Positions 47,712 to 60,720 of a stretch of 64,000 bases of DNA are shown here, piece after piece. The position numbers and the translations under genes were made by a program. The first letter of the stretch is position 1; each line of letters starts with the position of its first letter. The notes under the pieces were generated by a model. The model searched no databases. It saw only the letters and a program-made list of their open reading frames with translations, and had not been told where the DNA came from. Origin of the DNA: Polydactylus sextarius (lineage: Eukaryota; Chordata; Actinopteri; Polynemidae); contig CM028907.1 of NCBI GenBank assembly GCA_016801845.1, positions 17,077,598 through 17,141,597 on the forward strand. The letters run 5' to 3'.

Positions 47712-48787
47712 GTAGGGGGTCTCCATCATGTCTGATGCTATTTGAGGTGCCATTCTTTGCTGCTATCAATACAAAGTATGAATGCATTATTTATTTTCAC
47801 AGTTGGTAGTTGCAGTTATTGAAGACTGCCATTAAAACGGTTTATACAGTGTTTCGGGATGTTGGTCGTAGCTGTTGGAGTGCACCAGGTGCACTTTACC
47901 AAATTGGCAAATCACTCCTGCAGGTGGTTTTCTTTCTTTGCAAATGTGCAACAGCCTTAAGAACCACAACAAAATATAAGGAATTTTTTTGACAAGGGGG
48001 GAAATGTCATGTGGCATTAACTTTAATGCAGTTTTGTATTCATTTCACTGCGGGATGTGGTCGCGGAGCAGAAGAGGCTAATACACAGAAACTGCAGGTG
48101 GCAAAGTGAACGAAAAACTGTCCTGGTGTTAGTTTGATTCAGGCCTTTTATTCCAAACCCTGGGGAGGATTTTTCTTTTCATTTTGCTGCTGGCTGACCA
48201 AAGAAAAAGCTGGGGCTGGGTGTAGCACTATGAAAGATGGAGGGCTTGGTGGGGGCGCACTCTGGTTTTTTTCCAGGCACTGCAGGTAGCCATTACGGCC
48301 ATCGTCCTCTTAAGCTTATTATTACAACCTATTGAATTGTTGCTGTCCATCTATATTATTTTTTTTTTCTTTTGCAAATGCTGGCCTTTTCATAAGATGA
48401 CTATTATTTTGCATTTATTTAATTTAGCAGTTCATTTGAGCAACAAAAAACCCACTACCCTCTCGTTACCCCTCCCTTGCTTAGCTCCAGCCCCTCGATC
48501 ATGGGGTCTCTGTGGGACGCCATTCGACAGGCTGACCCATGATAGTGGTTGTGTTTGACTCTTCAAACTTCAGAATCAAATGTAGTTTGTCAGCATAGCA
48601 GAACCACATTCATTTTTGCTCCTAGTTGGATATGAGAATGTTATTTTTCTTTTTGAAATGTTCTTTTTATTTGGACATTTTTTGCAATGATGGCTGCAAC
48701 TCCACTTGGTAATGGTGTTTGTATCTTGTATCTTAAAACTTTTATTTATTTATTCATTTATTTTGAAAGCCGTCTGTTTTCTTCTTC
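47712..48787. other. Repeat-poor then AT-rich noncoding stretch
   Basis: If the preceding exon is real this would be intron. A perfect inverted repeat AGTGCACC-A-GGTGCACT lies at 47879-47895. A T12 run lies near 48359-48370. Confidence 0.45.
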
Positions 48788-48810
48788 AAAAAAAAAAAAA
48801 AAAAAAAAAA
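48788..48810 (+). repeat. poly(A) run, 23 nt
   Basis: Uninterrupted A23 preceded by ATTT tetranucleotide words (48740-48765). It might be a retroposon tail, but no body is recognisable. Confidence 0.9.
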
Positions 48811-51800
48811 TGCAAAACATGACTCACTGTTGTCTCATGTTGTTCTTTTGAGTATGTTTGGTTAATTGAGATCAGAGATCCTTGGTTTAACTAAATGCAG
48901 AGAAATTGGAATCGTGACAAAGTGACAATTTTTTTTATGCACTGCTGGTATAAATATTTTAACCACATACAACACATGGTTCAAAAACCTCAATTTCTGA
49001 TTGTACACTGAAAGTAAAACACAGAGTTAAACTTGGCCCTAGTTTCAATGATCCCAGGCTTAAAATAAAACACAGAGAAACAGTTTTCTTTCAATTGACC
49101 ATTTTAAATCCAACCCAACCAAGTGAACTTACCATCACCTTACATTAAAGAAATCTTTATGAGGGCTAGTCAGCCAGTTTAATGAGTTAGTGAAGCTATT
49201 TGGATGCAGCATATACTGTGTGTTTCAGCTTGGAAATTGGATACTGGAGTTAGGCAAAGATGCCAAAAGCAACTCATCACTACAAACTGATTGTTGGACT
49301 ATTATATCATTTATGATGGTAATCAGTACTGCCCAGGGCACAGGGAAAACATGTTCAACACTTGTGTAGTCCTCTACAATCCAAACTAATTGGGCCTAAG
49401 ATGGAAACAGTGGCATCAACTGCTGTTACCAGTCTACATAAGAACTATTATTGTTCCAGTGGACTAGATATGTTTGGAGCTAAATTGTATAAATTCATCT
49501 GTGTTTAACATCTTCCACCATAAACCTAATTTAATGCACTTAAGCATCCCAAAGGGTGTGTCATTTACATGTAAAACCATTAAACCCAGCTAAAAGTTGC
49601 TTATTCACGGTCACTTCCTAGTTCAAGGGAAGGGGTTTTCCCATTTGCTTTGGAAATTACACACCACGAATGTTCTGGAGACTTTGCGGACAGTGATGTC
49701 AGATTGTTGCAGAGTGAGAGGGTTTGTAGCAGGAAAACCGCTGAAGTGAGATGATTGCTGTTCTTGTGATGCAGATTAGTAACATTTTGGTGACTGGGGT
49801 CAGATGTGGTGAGTGCAGCACCATCCTGTTTACATTCTGACCTCGAGGCCTGGGGAGCATGTTAGGAGCATTGTGTTGACTGTGAATGGTGAACATGAGT
49901 CAAAGAATGAAAAACACGTTGACATGCAGAACTAGTCCTCTCCTACAAATGTCATTAGTGTTTACTGGAGTCTTGTCTTTATGAGTTTCTTTTTCCAAAG
50001 ATCCAAAGTGCTGCAAAAGCTGGATGGAGATGTCAAAGACGCCACAGAGGGCCCTGGGGAAACCCAGTGCAACCTGCTTGGAATTTATTTATTGCATGAT
50101 GTAATCAACTGTTGCTGCCATTCAGATAAATCACAATTTGAAACATCCTGTGAAGGAGGGATAATAAGCTGATGTTTCATGGGTTGAAATCAATCAACAC
50201 AGACACATCTGTCAGTGAATGTCATCTTGAGGTTGATTGGACCACCCAGAGGTTTCCCATTAAAAGCCATGCGGTTTCCATTGAAGAAGTTCCAAGGTTG
50301 CACCCCAAAGGCCATTCCCCCTGCCCACCAACCCCACAGATCCACGGTCTGTGATCTATGACTGGGGTCCCCTTCCGCAAATTACTGTGTTTGAAAAGAA
50401 AGGGGAAAAAAAGCATGGACGAAAGAGAAGCAAGGCCTCCAGACTGCTCTGGAGGAAAATGTCATTCCTAACAGTTTAGCCTGCATTCCTCTGCAACAAG
50501 GAACCAGAAGTAGAACAAACCATCTGATGACAGTCATACAGCAGACACTTCACATTTCACTCAGACCCCAGGGTTAGAAATGTCTATGATGACCATGTGA
50601 AGATGGTAGTTCTGAGGGGGGCAGTTTGTGAGTGAATTAATTGCCCATCACTTGTCAGTGCAGTGGGAAAAAAAACTAGCACTGTGCAAGTGTTTTTCTG
50701 AAAAACTGTCAGCCAAGGACAATGAATGCATTCCATTTATTCCCTACCTTCCTACATCTGACTTAATAGAGAAAGACGTGGACCACAGACAGAGCTGTGA
50801 GCGAATGTACAGCAGCAATGTGGTCAGGTTGTAAACACACAGACATGAGGAGGAAGAGCAGGATTACAAACAGGTTTGATCTCCTCGGGGCTGTTCAGAC
50901 TGGCTGACAGGGGAGGAGGGGAAATGGAATGAGGAGGAGGATGAGGGAGGCAGTTATTTGGGCTCCCTTTATTCACTCCTTGCCCGTCGACTACCTCTCT
51001 AGCCAGCAGCGTTGTCATTTAGGTTGTCCGCATAGAACTGAAAGACCAGCATGGATAGCAGCACTACAATGGAGAAAGAGGCAGACAAACAGGCAGACAA
51101 ATGCACCTGAAGGCTGAAGTCTTGGAAAACAGCTGAGACCCACCAATTTGTTAACAGTACAATTTTCAATAGAGTCATAACGTAGCCACCGCCTCCCTCC
51201 CCTCCCATATCTCTATCTCCCTCTGTTCAATCTTTCTTACTGAAAGAGAAGCTAAACTAATTTCTTCATCCAGACTGGTCAAAGGAACCCAAACTACCTT
51301 TAATGCCAAACAAATCAAATTGAATTCCTTATTATCATTTCCTTTTTTCAGACGAATCAAAAGCTTGTTTTAATTCCAGTGAAATTGAGTTTCATTTATC
51401 TTTATCCACTTGTAATATTATCCTCTTTGTTCATATCCTATTGGTGTAGGAGCAAGTAGGGATAGACAGATCATGAGATAATGATGTTGGGCCTTTCTTC
51501 CAGTGATGAGGCCCAATGTGAGGATGACACGGTCTAAAGATGAAGCACACGTCCTCCCCAGCTAATTCAGACAGTAGAATTAAAGGTCTAACAAAGCAAG
51601 GAAGTGAATCACGTCCTTCCAGTTAATGTGTGACATCTAAATCATTTGTGGCTAAAAGGCAGATGTCTCTTGTAAACGGAGAGAATTAGTATGTAAAAAA
51701 GAATGAATTGGTGGTGCAGTGTCATATAAATCCATCCATTTTATTTTCTGCAATTTAGCCGTGAAATAATTTTACTTTTACAGGTCCCCACATCATATTT

Positions 51801-52125
51801 ATTACTGAAGAATAGTATAATTGCTCTTCAATGTTCCAAGTGTTTGAATATTTAATGATCTTAATTCTCAGATTCCCAAAACATGTATAATGTTTTATAC
51901 ACCAGCAGCTCAGAGACATTTATTTGTACATGTAGTGTAGTACAAGTTATATTGGAAAACATTCAGATGATAAAACATTTAATATGTATATATATAATAA
52001 AACCTGAGCCCATGATGGGTTTATGTATGTAAACAGCCATGATGCATCTCAAAAGATGAAGTCGGAGGAAATGACAGATGATATTGTCCTGTCAGTCAGT
52101 GCTGACACACAAAGTCTTAGAAAAC
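48811..52125. other. Noncoding stretch
   Basis: No gene or recognisable transposon. G-rich purine clusters near 50905-50955 (GGAGGA words) are the only low-complexity piece. Confidence 0.55.
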
Positions 52126-52180
52126 ACACACACATACACACACTTGAGCATGCACATCCACATTCACATGCACACCACAC
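52126..52180. repeat. Imperfect (CA)n tract
   Basis: CA-rich with scattered T and G interruptions; an old, degenerate microsatellite. Confidence 0.8.
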
Positions 52181-53727
52181 ATCAAATGGAACTGGAACAT
52201 CTGTCAGACACCGGACCAGTGGTTTAGTTAAAAGATGAGGAGGGGTCTGGTGAGCACTCTGCTATTCATTTATCTCGCATTGCTGCCCATTGGTTTTAAT
52301 TATGGTTGGCTCTTTCAAGTTGGAAATAGGCATGCTTCAAAAACAGAGCTGGCTTTTTTGTGTTTTACCATTGTTTCTGTGGGAGTTGTGTGCATGGGGG
52401 GAAAGGGTACGTGTGTGTCTGTCTCTCCTTCTGTCTATTTGCATGTCTACAATTTTTGTAATTGATGAGCCTTTCTTTGCGCATATGTTTACGTATGTGT
52501 GTGTGTGCGTGTGTGCGCATGTGAGCGTGTGTTTTTGCTGTGCACATGTAGAACTGCTCTGCCTTATTTTCTCGGCACAGCTGCAATCGGACTGGATTGA
52601 TGTGTAACCCAAGCCGGCACTTTAAAGGGCGAGAGGCCTGGACAGACGTGGTCTTGCTAGTATACCAGATGGGGCTTTATGATGAAAAGAGCATAATCCC
52701 CATCCAGGCATCACTTCCATCACTTGTGCACTACAAAGCCATTCACAGCTTTTTTATTGCAAGAAATAATCTCCCTTTTTCCACCACAGTCCCAAACAGA
52801 GCACTGTTTTTTTTAAAGTTTCTCTCCTCCCTCTTTTGCTCACACTCCACTTCTATCTTTATCTTATCCATCTCACATCCCTCTGTTTCTCCATCCCTCC
52901 ATATCTCCCTTATCTCTCTCTTTGCCCCACCAACCCCACTCCCACCCACTCTCCTTTGCTCTTCAAGACTTGCAAATGTGGCATTAGCTAATATTCAGAG
53001 AGCCAGGCAAGCAATCCCTTTTTATCTGCCAGGGCCCTACTGATTGAGCTACAGCGTGTGCATTGGAAATGAGTACTGCGCAGGGGCTGACAAACCCCAT
53101 GCCTCTGATTGGTATTCAATATACATGTCACTGCAGGACATGCTAGTTTGGGGCTATGAGTTTAACCCCCCCTCTCTCTTGCTCTATGCACTATGTCTCC
53201 CTCTCTCTTCCCTTCTCTAATTCCAGCCATAGAAAATACTTTTCTTTGCCAGTGTCACTTATAAAGAAGACAGCAAATTGGACACAGGGGCAATTAATAG
53301 TGTGGGTCAGGCTTACTGTAAACGTGGTTGGCATATTTTTCTTTTTTTGGTTGTTGTATTAAGTCCTCTACATTTAGATGTATCCCCTCCCCTTACTGCT
53401 TGGTAAAGGGTTACTGCAGGCTTGATAGAAAACAGACCCAGCTTTATTTTTATTTTATTTTTAATTCTGGAAGCTTTATTGTACAGCCCAACACAAAATG
53501 TGGGTCTCCCTCCAATTTCCCCTCCTCTCTCCCCTGGTGTATTTCCTGCATAGGCCTATATCTCTCTCTCTCTCATTATTTCAGTAATATATTATATTTA
53601 TCAAACATATAATTGTTATTCACATGGCACACTTTCTGAAAATATCTTTCCATAACATATTGTTTGCAGTATATAGCTGTGTCTTGCTCTCTGAAATCCC
53701 CCACCCTTTATTGACTAAGTGATTCAG
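52181..53727. other. Noncoding stretch, partly repeat-poor
   Basis: 52590-53050 has balanced composition and a pyrimidine-rich middle (52800-52960). It resembles conserved noncoding DNA without proof. No exon is supported; the 148-codon frame at 52597-53043 is a Ser/Pro/Leu-rich product of the pyrimidine tract. Confidence 0.45.
52492..52533. repeat. Imperfect (TG)n tract
   Basis: TG units with CG and CA interruptions, alternating purine-pyrimidine throughout. Confidence 0.85.
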
Positions 53728-53744
53728 TTTTTTTTTTTTTTTTT
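53728..53744. repeat. poly(T) run, 17 nt
   Basis: Uninterrupted T17 without a recognisable body on either side. Confidence 0.9.
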
Positions 53745-55411
53745 CAAATTGCAAAGCACATACAGAGGATCCTCCCTCATTCTTTCAGTTGCCTGTTTTC
53801 CTCGTTCTATGAGCTTCAGTCTGAACACCAGGGGAATGGAGGATTTCTTTCTGTCTTAAACTTACATCACACTTGCAGAATATGTCAGTGACTAGTCTTG
53901 CATTTACATGAGGTGTAGCCTGCATGAAAACTGACATGGCAGAAGTGGTGTGTGGCTTAAGTGTAAGTTATGCTATGATATCCTCACTGGGACTCAGGCA
54001 GTGACGTACGCAGCAGCACCTGTGCCTCAGTGGTGGATTTGTGATTTCAAGAAAGCACTAATCACACAGAAAGAGGGAGGCGATCTAGTGAAAATATTCA
54101 TTGTATAAAAACATCCAAATAAATAACAAAAAAGTAGGCATGAATGGAGCACGCCCATCGAACCTGCGTTTAGTCAGAGTACATCCGAAAAATAGTTTAT
54201 GAGAAGACTTTATGTGAAAAGATATTTATGTGATGAGAGCACAGTGAGTCTTAGTTTTGTGAGCCAGCAGACTGTTAAGCCCATGGATCTGTTTCCAGTT
54301 CAAACTTCCTCTTGTTCCTTCCCTTTAGGAGAGAGAAAAAGAGAGCGGGGTGGTGTTGTTGGTAGTGGAGAGTCAATATTCCACTCCAGCCCAAGACACA
54401 ATCGTTCTTCTCCTGCTGAAATCTAAGGGCCTATCTGTTGGTTCCTTCTTGCAGGACTTGTTCCAGGTTTTCCTTGGCCCATTTCCAGGTGTGGGAAGTG
54501 AAGTGTAAACAGTTTACAGATCTGCTGTGGCTAGGGAGGGCCAAGGGCTTTAGCTGGGAGGAATGTAACCTGAACACCACTTCACAGGGAGGCAGTGCTG
54601 CAAGATGGAGCATTCATGCATATTATGTCAGGGTCTAACAGGAAACTGACCCAGCAGTTCAAGAGAGAACCGGCTGGTGAGAACGCCTGCTGACGTCAGT
54701 GTTCATGTTTCTGGCAGAGGCAAAGAGGTAGCTTGGCTTTTGCCCAATAAGTTTTATTCCTGCTACTTCAGAGTTGATTATAGCAACTTTAACCTCATGT
54801 ATATAGGCATGGATGGATTGTAGAGTGTAGGATGATAAAGCAGCTAATTATGCTAGGGATTACATTGGAATGTGAACCATCGCAAATAAATTTTGTGACC
54901 TTTTGTCTTCATCATCATATGTACTGCAGACACAGCAGAGAAGTTCAAGGCAAGTATGGAAATTCAAAAACAGCTTATCCATTTTTCTCTTGACTGAAAT
55001 TGGCACCATCAAACTTTCACCTCCTGTCAACGCTGGAATTCAGATCATAGATAGCAGCATATTTGGGGCCAAAATCGGACAAAAAAATTCAGCCACAGTA
55101 TCCATTATCTTCTACTGAGAGATGCTCTGGCTTAGTGTTGCAGTTAGTATTAGTATTATGGAAAAAAAAAAAATACTGAAACAGTAGAAGCCCAGGTACC
55201 TTGGAGTGGAGTCCCTAGTACAGGTCAAGCAACTTAGTTTTAAAACTTTTCAAAGAAATATAGTGTCACAAAAGATAATATACATTTTTTTTTCCAAGAT
55301 ACATATTTACCTACATCTTATGAAAAGTGACCTTGTAACTTTACATTTTTAAGCTGAGTCTGCGTCAGTTTGAGTTATACTTTAAAACTGAAGACATTTC
55401 ATGCAATATTC
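53745..55411. other. Noncoding stretch
   Basis: No gene, transposon or long simple repeat that I can name. Confidence 0.5.
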
Positions 55412-55451
55412 CATATCATATCATATCATATCATATCATATCATATCATAT
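55412..55451. repeat. (CATAT)n pentanucleotide microsatellite, 8 units
   Basis: Eight perfect copies of CATAT. The perfection suggests recent expansion; it is the only clean pentanucleotide array in the window. Confidence 0.95.
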
Positions 55452-55489
55452 TACTCAAAACAGTAAAAAAAGACCCTGAACAGTCGCTA

Positions 55490-55620
55490 TCTTGCCTTTA
55501 TAGTGGAAGGTGAAGGACCAGTATGGGGCATAGGAGTTGGGTTATGGTTAGTGGCTCCTGCAGTCTGCAGTCAGAGTGTCGTTGGGCAAGATACTGAACC
55601 CCCAAACCCTAATGTTCTGT
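55490..55620 (+). mobile_element. SINE relic (body part)
   Basis: GGCTCCTGCAGTCTGCAG, then GAGTGTCGTTGGGCAAGATA followed by CTGAACCCCC, closely matches the body of widespread teleost tRNA-derived SINEs (GGCTCCTCCGGTCCGCATG, GTGTCCTTGGGCAAGACACT, GAACCCC). The tRNA-like head upstream (55490-55545) is badly decayed. The sense orientation is plus. Confidence 0.6.
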
Positions 55621-57419
55621 CTGAGAATATAATCATATAAAATATATTAAATATATAGCGCGGCTGAGTGTAATCTGTGGTGTAGAGATCTTTGAAAAGT
55701 CATGAGAGGACTAGGAAAACATTGTATAGATGCAAATTATATCCATTTACCTTTGGCATATTTCACACCACACCATAAGTATATAATGTACACAGTGTAC
55801 TTCATGTGTTGACATATTCCATACAGACATATCCTGTATGTTCAGTCCGGAGATGGTCATAATACCTGTATAATGAGCTGCAAGCTCTTGGACAAACACA
55901 CACCCATACCCTGTTGTCACACTATCGTGCTAGCATCATGCAAATCACCCGGATGTGCTGTTTCAGTTGGGAATGAATGCAGTTGAGCCTGCTGTTGCTG
56001 CTGTAGCACGAAAACCTCAGAGTAGGAAAATGAGGTGCTGGCAACAAAGAGCTTTGAGGAAGAAGACACGTATCTCCAAGGACACATACCACCCAGCAGA
56101 TCAAAGCACGTAGAGGACATGTTTGATGGGGAAACCACACTGGTTTTCAAAGCACTGTAGTCCTGCATCTCACTTGCCCACCAAGGCCCACGATAGAAAT
56201 TCTAATCCATCGGCCTGTCAGTTAATTGAAGCCCCATTCTCTCCCTCAGGGGACAGCAGACTAGTCTTCAGAGAGCATCTTTGTCCTGCTGCATGCTCGT
56301 CATTAATTATTATTCCTCAATCACCTCCTCAGTAACAGTGTTTATTGTTTGAGCGTGTTTTCGTATCTTGTCACCTATCTCTTGTCTTGGGAGAAGACAC
56401 TGATGCTTGACAGAGAAAGAGATCATAGCTATCCACATATTCACTCATAGCATATCAGCCTACCTTTGGGGATGTTGTGTGTTGGCTGACGAGATGTTTG
56501 GTTGTCAGTGTTGTTGCATTTGATCATGGGGGGAGGATTCAGAGTCTGTACCTTTGTTAGTCGGCATAACAACAGAATATATTAGAGGACATGAGAAGGG
56601 CACGAGGAGAGATTCAGTTTCAAATAGTCAGGCTATTTGAAAATGATTTTATTAGGCAAATCAGAGTTGCTGTATATCTTACTGTAGATGGATGGATATG
56701 TATGTGTACTCACACACACACACAAACACACACACAGCAGTCCTGTCATTCTAGACACATGTACCCTTCCCCAGAGACAGGCAATCTCCCAGACAGACAG
56801 GAAGTCAGCACTGTCTGTGTGTGTGAAGTTTTGCAGAGAGGAGGAAGTGATGAGCGATGGCAGCCGATCTCAGCACAGCCGTGTTTCTACATATGGCAGA
56901 ATGTGGTGTGCAGTGGAAAGTGTACATTTGATGTTTGCAAAAAAAAATCTGCAGAGCTCAGCAGATCACGTACGCTTCAGACTTATCATGTCTGACACAC
57001 ACAAACCCATGTATGTTTCTCCAGCTTAGCGTGTCTGTTTATCCAGTGAGGAGTGGGTGAAGACGGCGGCAACGATGATGATGATGCACTCTGCTGACAG
57101 TCCTGACAAATTATTTCTTAAAAAAACCCTGACGAATGGTATTAAGTTGCAGTGATATCATTGCGTTTCTGCAGCTGTGTCAGCCTGGAGCGCCTGCAGA
57201 CTGGATGTATATGATACTCCAGTAATAGACACTGGCTTTTGTTTGGGGTCCAAAGAGCATTTGGAACTCTTGAAGAGATCACCTCCCTCACTGCGGTTCA
57301 TTGCCATGCTGCAAAGCATTTCTATAGTTTCCCACTCTGTCTCTGTGACCTCCTATCTCCAGACCAAATGACCGGTTAGGACATTGAAAGGGAAATTGCG
57401 TGCATTCCTCCATAATCGT
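55621..57419. other. Noncoding stretch
   Basis: No gene. It includes a CA microsatellite (listed) and an AT-rich patch at 55625-55662. Confidence 0.5.
56710..56737. repeat. (CA)n microsatellite
   Basis: About 13 CA units with one A insertion. Confidence 0.9.
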
Positions 57420-58200
57420 AAGAGGTATTTACATATGCTCTCTAAATAATTATGTGGTCCAGCCGGGAGCATCCAATGAATTTTTCACAAAAGCACTTTC
57501 TGCTATTTACATTCCTAAAATGTAATGTGGTTTACTTATGCAGCTGGACGGCCCAAATCAAAGCATTCATTCCCGGGGACCAAGTGCAGGCGAAAAAGAG
57601 AGGGAGAAAGAGACAGAGACAGGAGGGGGGCTGAGGAGAGAAAGTTCAAAGCATGCGAGGTCAAGCTTGAGGGTCACTCTCTCAGTGCCTTTTCACTGCC
57701 TGTGTGAATACATAACTGGCAATTGACTTTCTAATTGGGAGGGGCCTCATAAAATATGCAGTTTAATAATAACGCTTATCATGGGTCCTTTTTTGTTTCT
57801 ATCCTGTGTTTTAGTTTAGAAGCATCTAAGGCGAGTTGTGTATTAAATAACGATGGGGCTGCAGCCGCTGCCCGCTTCCCTTTGGTTTCATGTTTTGCCT
57901 CTGAAACAGAAAATGACAGCCGATGATTTCTGTCTACCCCTCACTCATAAAAGCCCTTTCCTGCTGGATTTTCCTCTGATTGGATCAAAGCTTTGACCTG
58001 TGTTGCCAGGTGACCTTTCCTAATCCCACTGGTGCCTCCAGAGTAGGGAGCCTCGCTGGGGCACCTGGGAATTACCTCGATGGCAACAGTGGCGGCGGCA
58101 GCAGTGGCTGTCACAGAGGCTTTTGTCTGTTTGATGTCGCCCCTGACACTGGCCTCCGCAGCGATCACCAGGGAGATCTGACGTCCTCACTGGGCTGTGA
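57420..58200. other. Repeat-poor block, candidate conserved regulatory DNA
   Basis: Nearly 800 bp with no microsatellite or transposon and with typical enhancer-like words: AATAATTATG near 57446, TTAATAATAACGC near 57762, and the palindromic TCF/LEF site TCAAAGCTTTGA at 57985-57996. A GGCGGC-rich patch follows at 58090. Conservation is not testable here. Confidence 0.35.
57985..57996. promoter_or_regulatory. Palindromic TCF/LEF-like site
   Basis: TCAAAGCTTTGA, with A before it giving ATCAAAG in plus orientation and GTCAAAG in minus. It is the same palindromic arrangement as at 39537-39550. Confidence 0.25.
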
Positions 58201-60370
58201 ATTATAGAATACATCTACCTGCCTTCGACCACCGTTGTCACCTGTGCACCCTGTGATGAATGTTCCCATGCTTACCCTCAGGGGTGATGTGATCTTCCTG
58301 TGTGTTTCAGGGTATAAAGCAAGATGACAGTGTCTGGACATGGGAAAGAGCTGTCGGCGAGGTGGTTCAGCTGGCAGTGCTCAAGCTCCCAAGGGGACGA
58401 GAGCTGCCTTAAGTAGAGAGTCAAGGACGCTGAAGGATGTCAAGGGACAGCTGGAGAAGTGGAGGACTCTTCACTCAGAGCAGACACAATGGACCACAGT
58501 CAACAGTGAGAGACACCATGTGATGTTCAGTGCTTTCTCATTGGTGCAAGTTTGTTTTGCATTTTATGTATAAAATCAGTGGAAGTGACTCTTTTGAGTC
58601 ATTTGATCTATGTCCTTTTACTCCTACTGTCCATGTTATTTTGTGCATGTTCATGTTTTAATTTCATTCAACCATTTGTTGCATTGTATCCACAGCACTC
58701 CACTCTCTGTGAACCTTTTGCTTTCAATTAGAAGGACCAGTCTTATCAGTGATGGCTCCTCCCGTCTTATCCTCATGCGAGTGGTTGCTAACAGACCTCA
58801 GGCCTGTCGGACCCAGCCCAACAATCCTTGGAAAACAGCATTCCCACTGCCAATCCCAGCCTCTCAGGAGGTCAACGCTCCAACACGTCGATCCCTGCAA
58901 ATGAGGTTTTGAGGACTGGCGTGTGTAGATGGATGAATGGTTGGATGCCGTGGAGTTTGTAGAGGGTGAGGGACTGAGTTTAGAGGAAGAAGGAGAGAGC
59001 TGTGGTTTGGCTCCAACACGTTTCTGTAGCTGCTGTCGCTCTTCACATCGACCGACCAGAAGTAACTCCACTGATGATGATGTGACGTTTTGTTTTTCTG
59101 AGTTTAAATTTAAGATATGCGCTGAATAAAGTGCATTTCCACACTTTTTAAAGCGGGTTTAGGAAAATCTCAATCACAGTCCTTGACATCAGGATTACAA
59201 ATACATTGCAGATGCACGTATGGCAAAGCAGTGTGCAGGAAATAATGATCATGGCTGTGAGGCTGTGATGTTTTCCATCTAGGCCACTGTCCTCATGGAG
59301 CACACATGTTTGTCAGCGATCATCTGCTGTGGATTAATGTGGTCTGGGAATGTCTGTGGGTTGATCCGGCCCCCACCATTCTGTCACCATATGTCATCCG
59401 TCATACCCTTCTGAATAATTGTGATATATCCTGTTTGGTGTCCACAACCCACCAAATATGGATTTCAGTTTTTCTCAAACTTTCTTTCCCTCATTTGCAT
59501 TTTTTTTCTTGACCTTGATGGAACATCCAATATTCCATGACCTACCATCATACATGGTGACAATAATCAGAGCTCTGAATCCACATTAAGCAGAATAAAT
59601 AAGCCAGGTTTATATTTAATAAACAGTAACATTGTCCAGAAATAGGATCGGTTGGCTGCTGGTGTTGAGGGAAAAACTGCAGTTGTAGTGAAGGTGCCAC
59701 ACAATGTTTCTTTCCTCATTTTTTCTCTCTCTAACACCCACTATTCTTGTAATTCACCCCCACCCCCTTATTCTATCTACCACCTCTTCACTCCCTGACT
59801 TCACTACCCCTTTTTCTGCCTCTTTTTAAGCTGGTTGGAGATGCATTCCTCATTCCTTGAAAGAACACACAAATGCTTGGCACTCTGGCGTCAGCACTTC
59901 TTAAAATGGGCTGCTGTTGCCACTGCCATCACTGGAGCTTCAGCAATTTTTACCCCCACACTACCCACCCCCTTCCTCCATCACCACCACCAAAATCCAA
60001 AATCCTGGAGAGAGAAGGGGAAATGAGAGTGGGAGGCAAATACGTTAAATCCGCCAAACCCAGGAATGTATTTTCATTAAAACAAGTTTGAAGGGATTGG
60101 GGAAGGTGGAGGAGAGAGATGGAGTATCAGAAGTGATCAGACCCAATCTCAATGGCTGCACAGTGATACAAGAATTAGAGAGGCAGAGGATGAGGATACA
60201 TTACATGGGATGTGGACGCATGTGCAGGCTGGAGACTTTATTTGGCTGCAGGACTTGCTAACAGGAGTTTATCAGATAGCTAAGGAGAAAACACTTGTCT
60301 TAAATTCCTGTTTTTCTGCTTATCACAAGATAGACTGAAGAATAGGGTTTCTATGTGCATGTGCCTTCAT
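58201..60370. other. Noncoding stretch
   Basis: No gene. Open frames of up to 115 codons (58724-59071, minus) show no domain. Confidence 0.5.
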
Positions 60371-60398
60371 TTGTGTGTGTGTGTGTGTGTGTGTGTGT
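60371..60398. repeat. (TG)n microsatellite
   Basis: About 14 clean TG units. Confidence 0.95.
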
Positions 60399-60720
60399 TT
60401 CACCTCTACCACTAGCTGAAACCATCACCCCTCCAGATCTTCCATTATCCAGTCCACACATGTCTAGATTTATTTCTCACCTTGGTCAGTCTCCAGGAGA
60501 GGTAATTACCAACCAAAGAAACACAGGACTTCCTGGAAGAAGCTTATCAGAATACACACACCGTCCACCGTCTTGTGACTTGCAAGCTGGGACTGACAAC
60601 ACAGAGCTACATTATCCCTCTCTATCCCCCCTACACTTTGGGGAACCTGGTTTTCTTTCTCTACATGCACAAAAAGGCAGGTCCACTGAATCTTTCTTTC
60701 AGTTTGTCCTGCTAATTCTC

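Noticed and set aside
52597..53043. 148-codon plus-strand frame
   Set aside because: Passes through a pyrimidine-rich tract and has no domain; the flanking DNA looks like noncoding element rather than exon.
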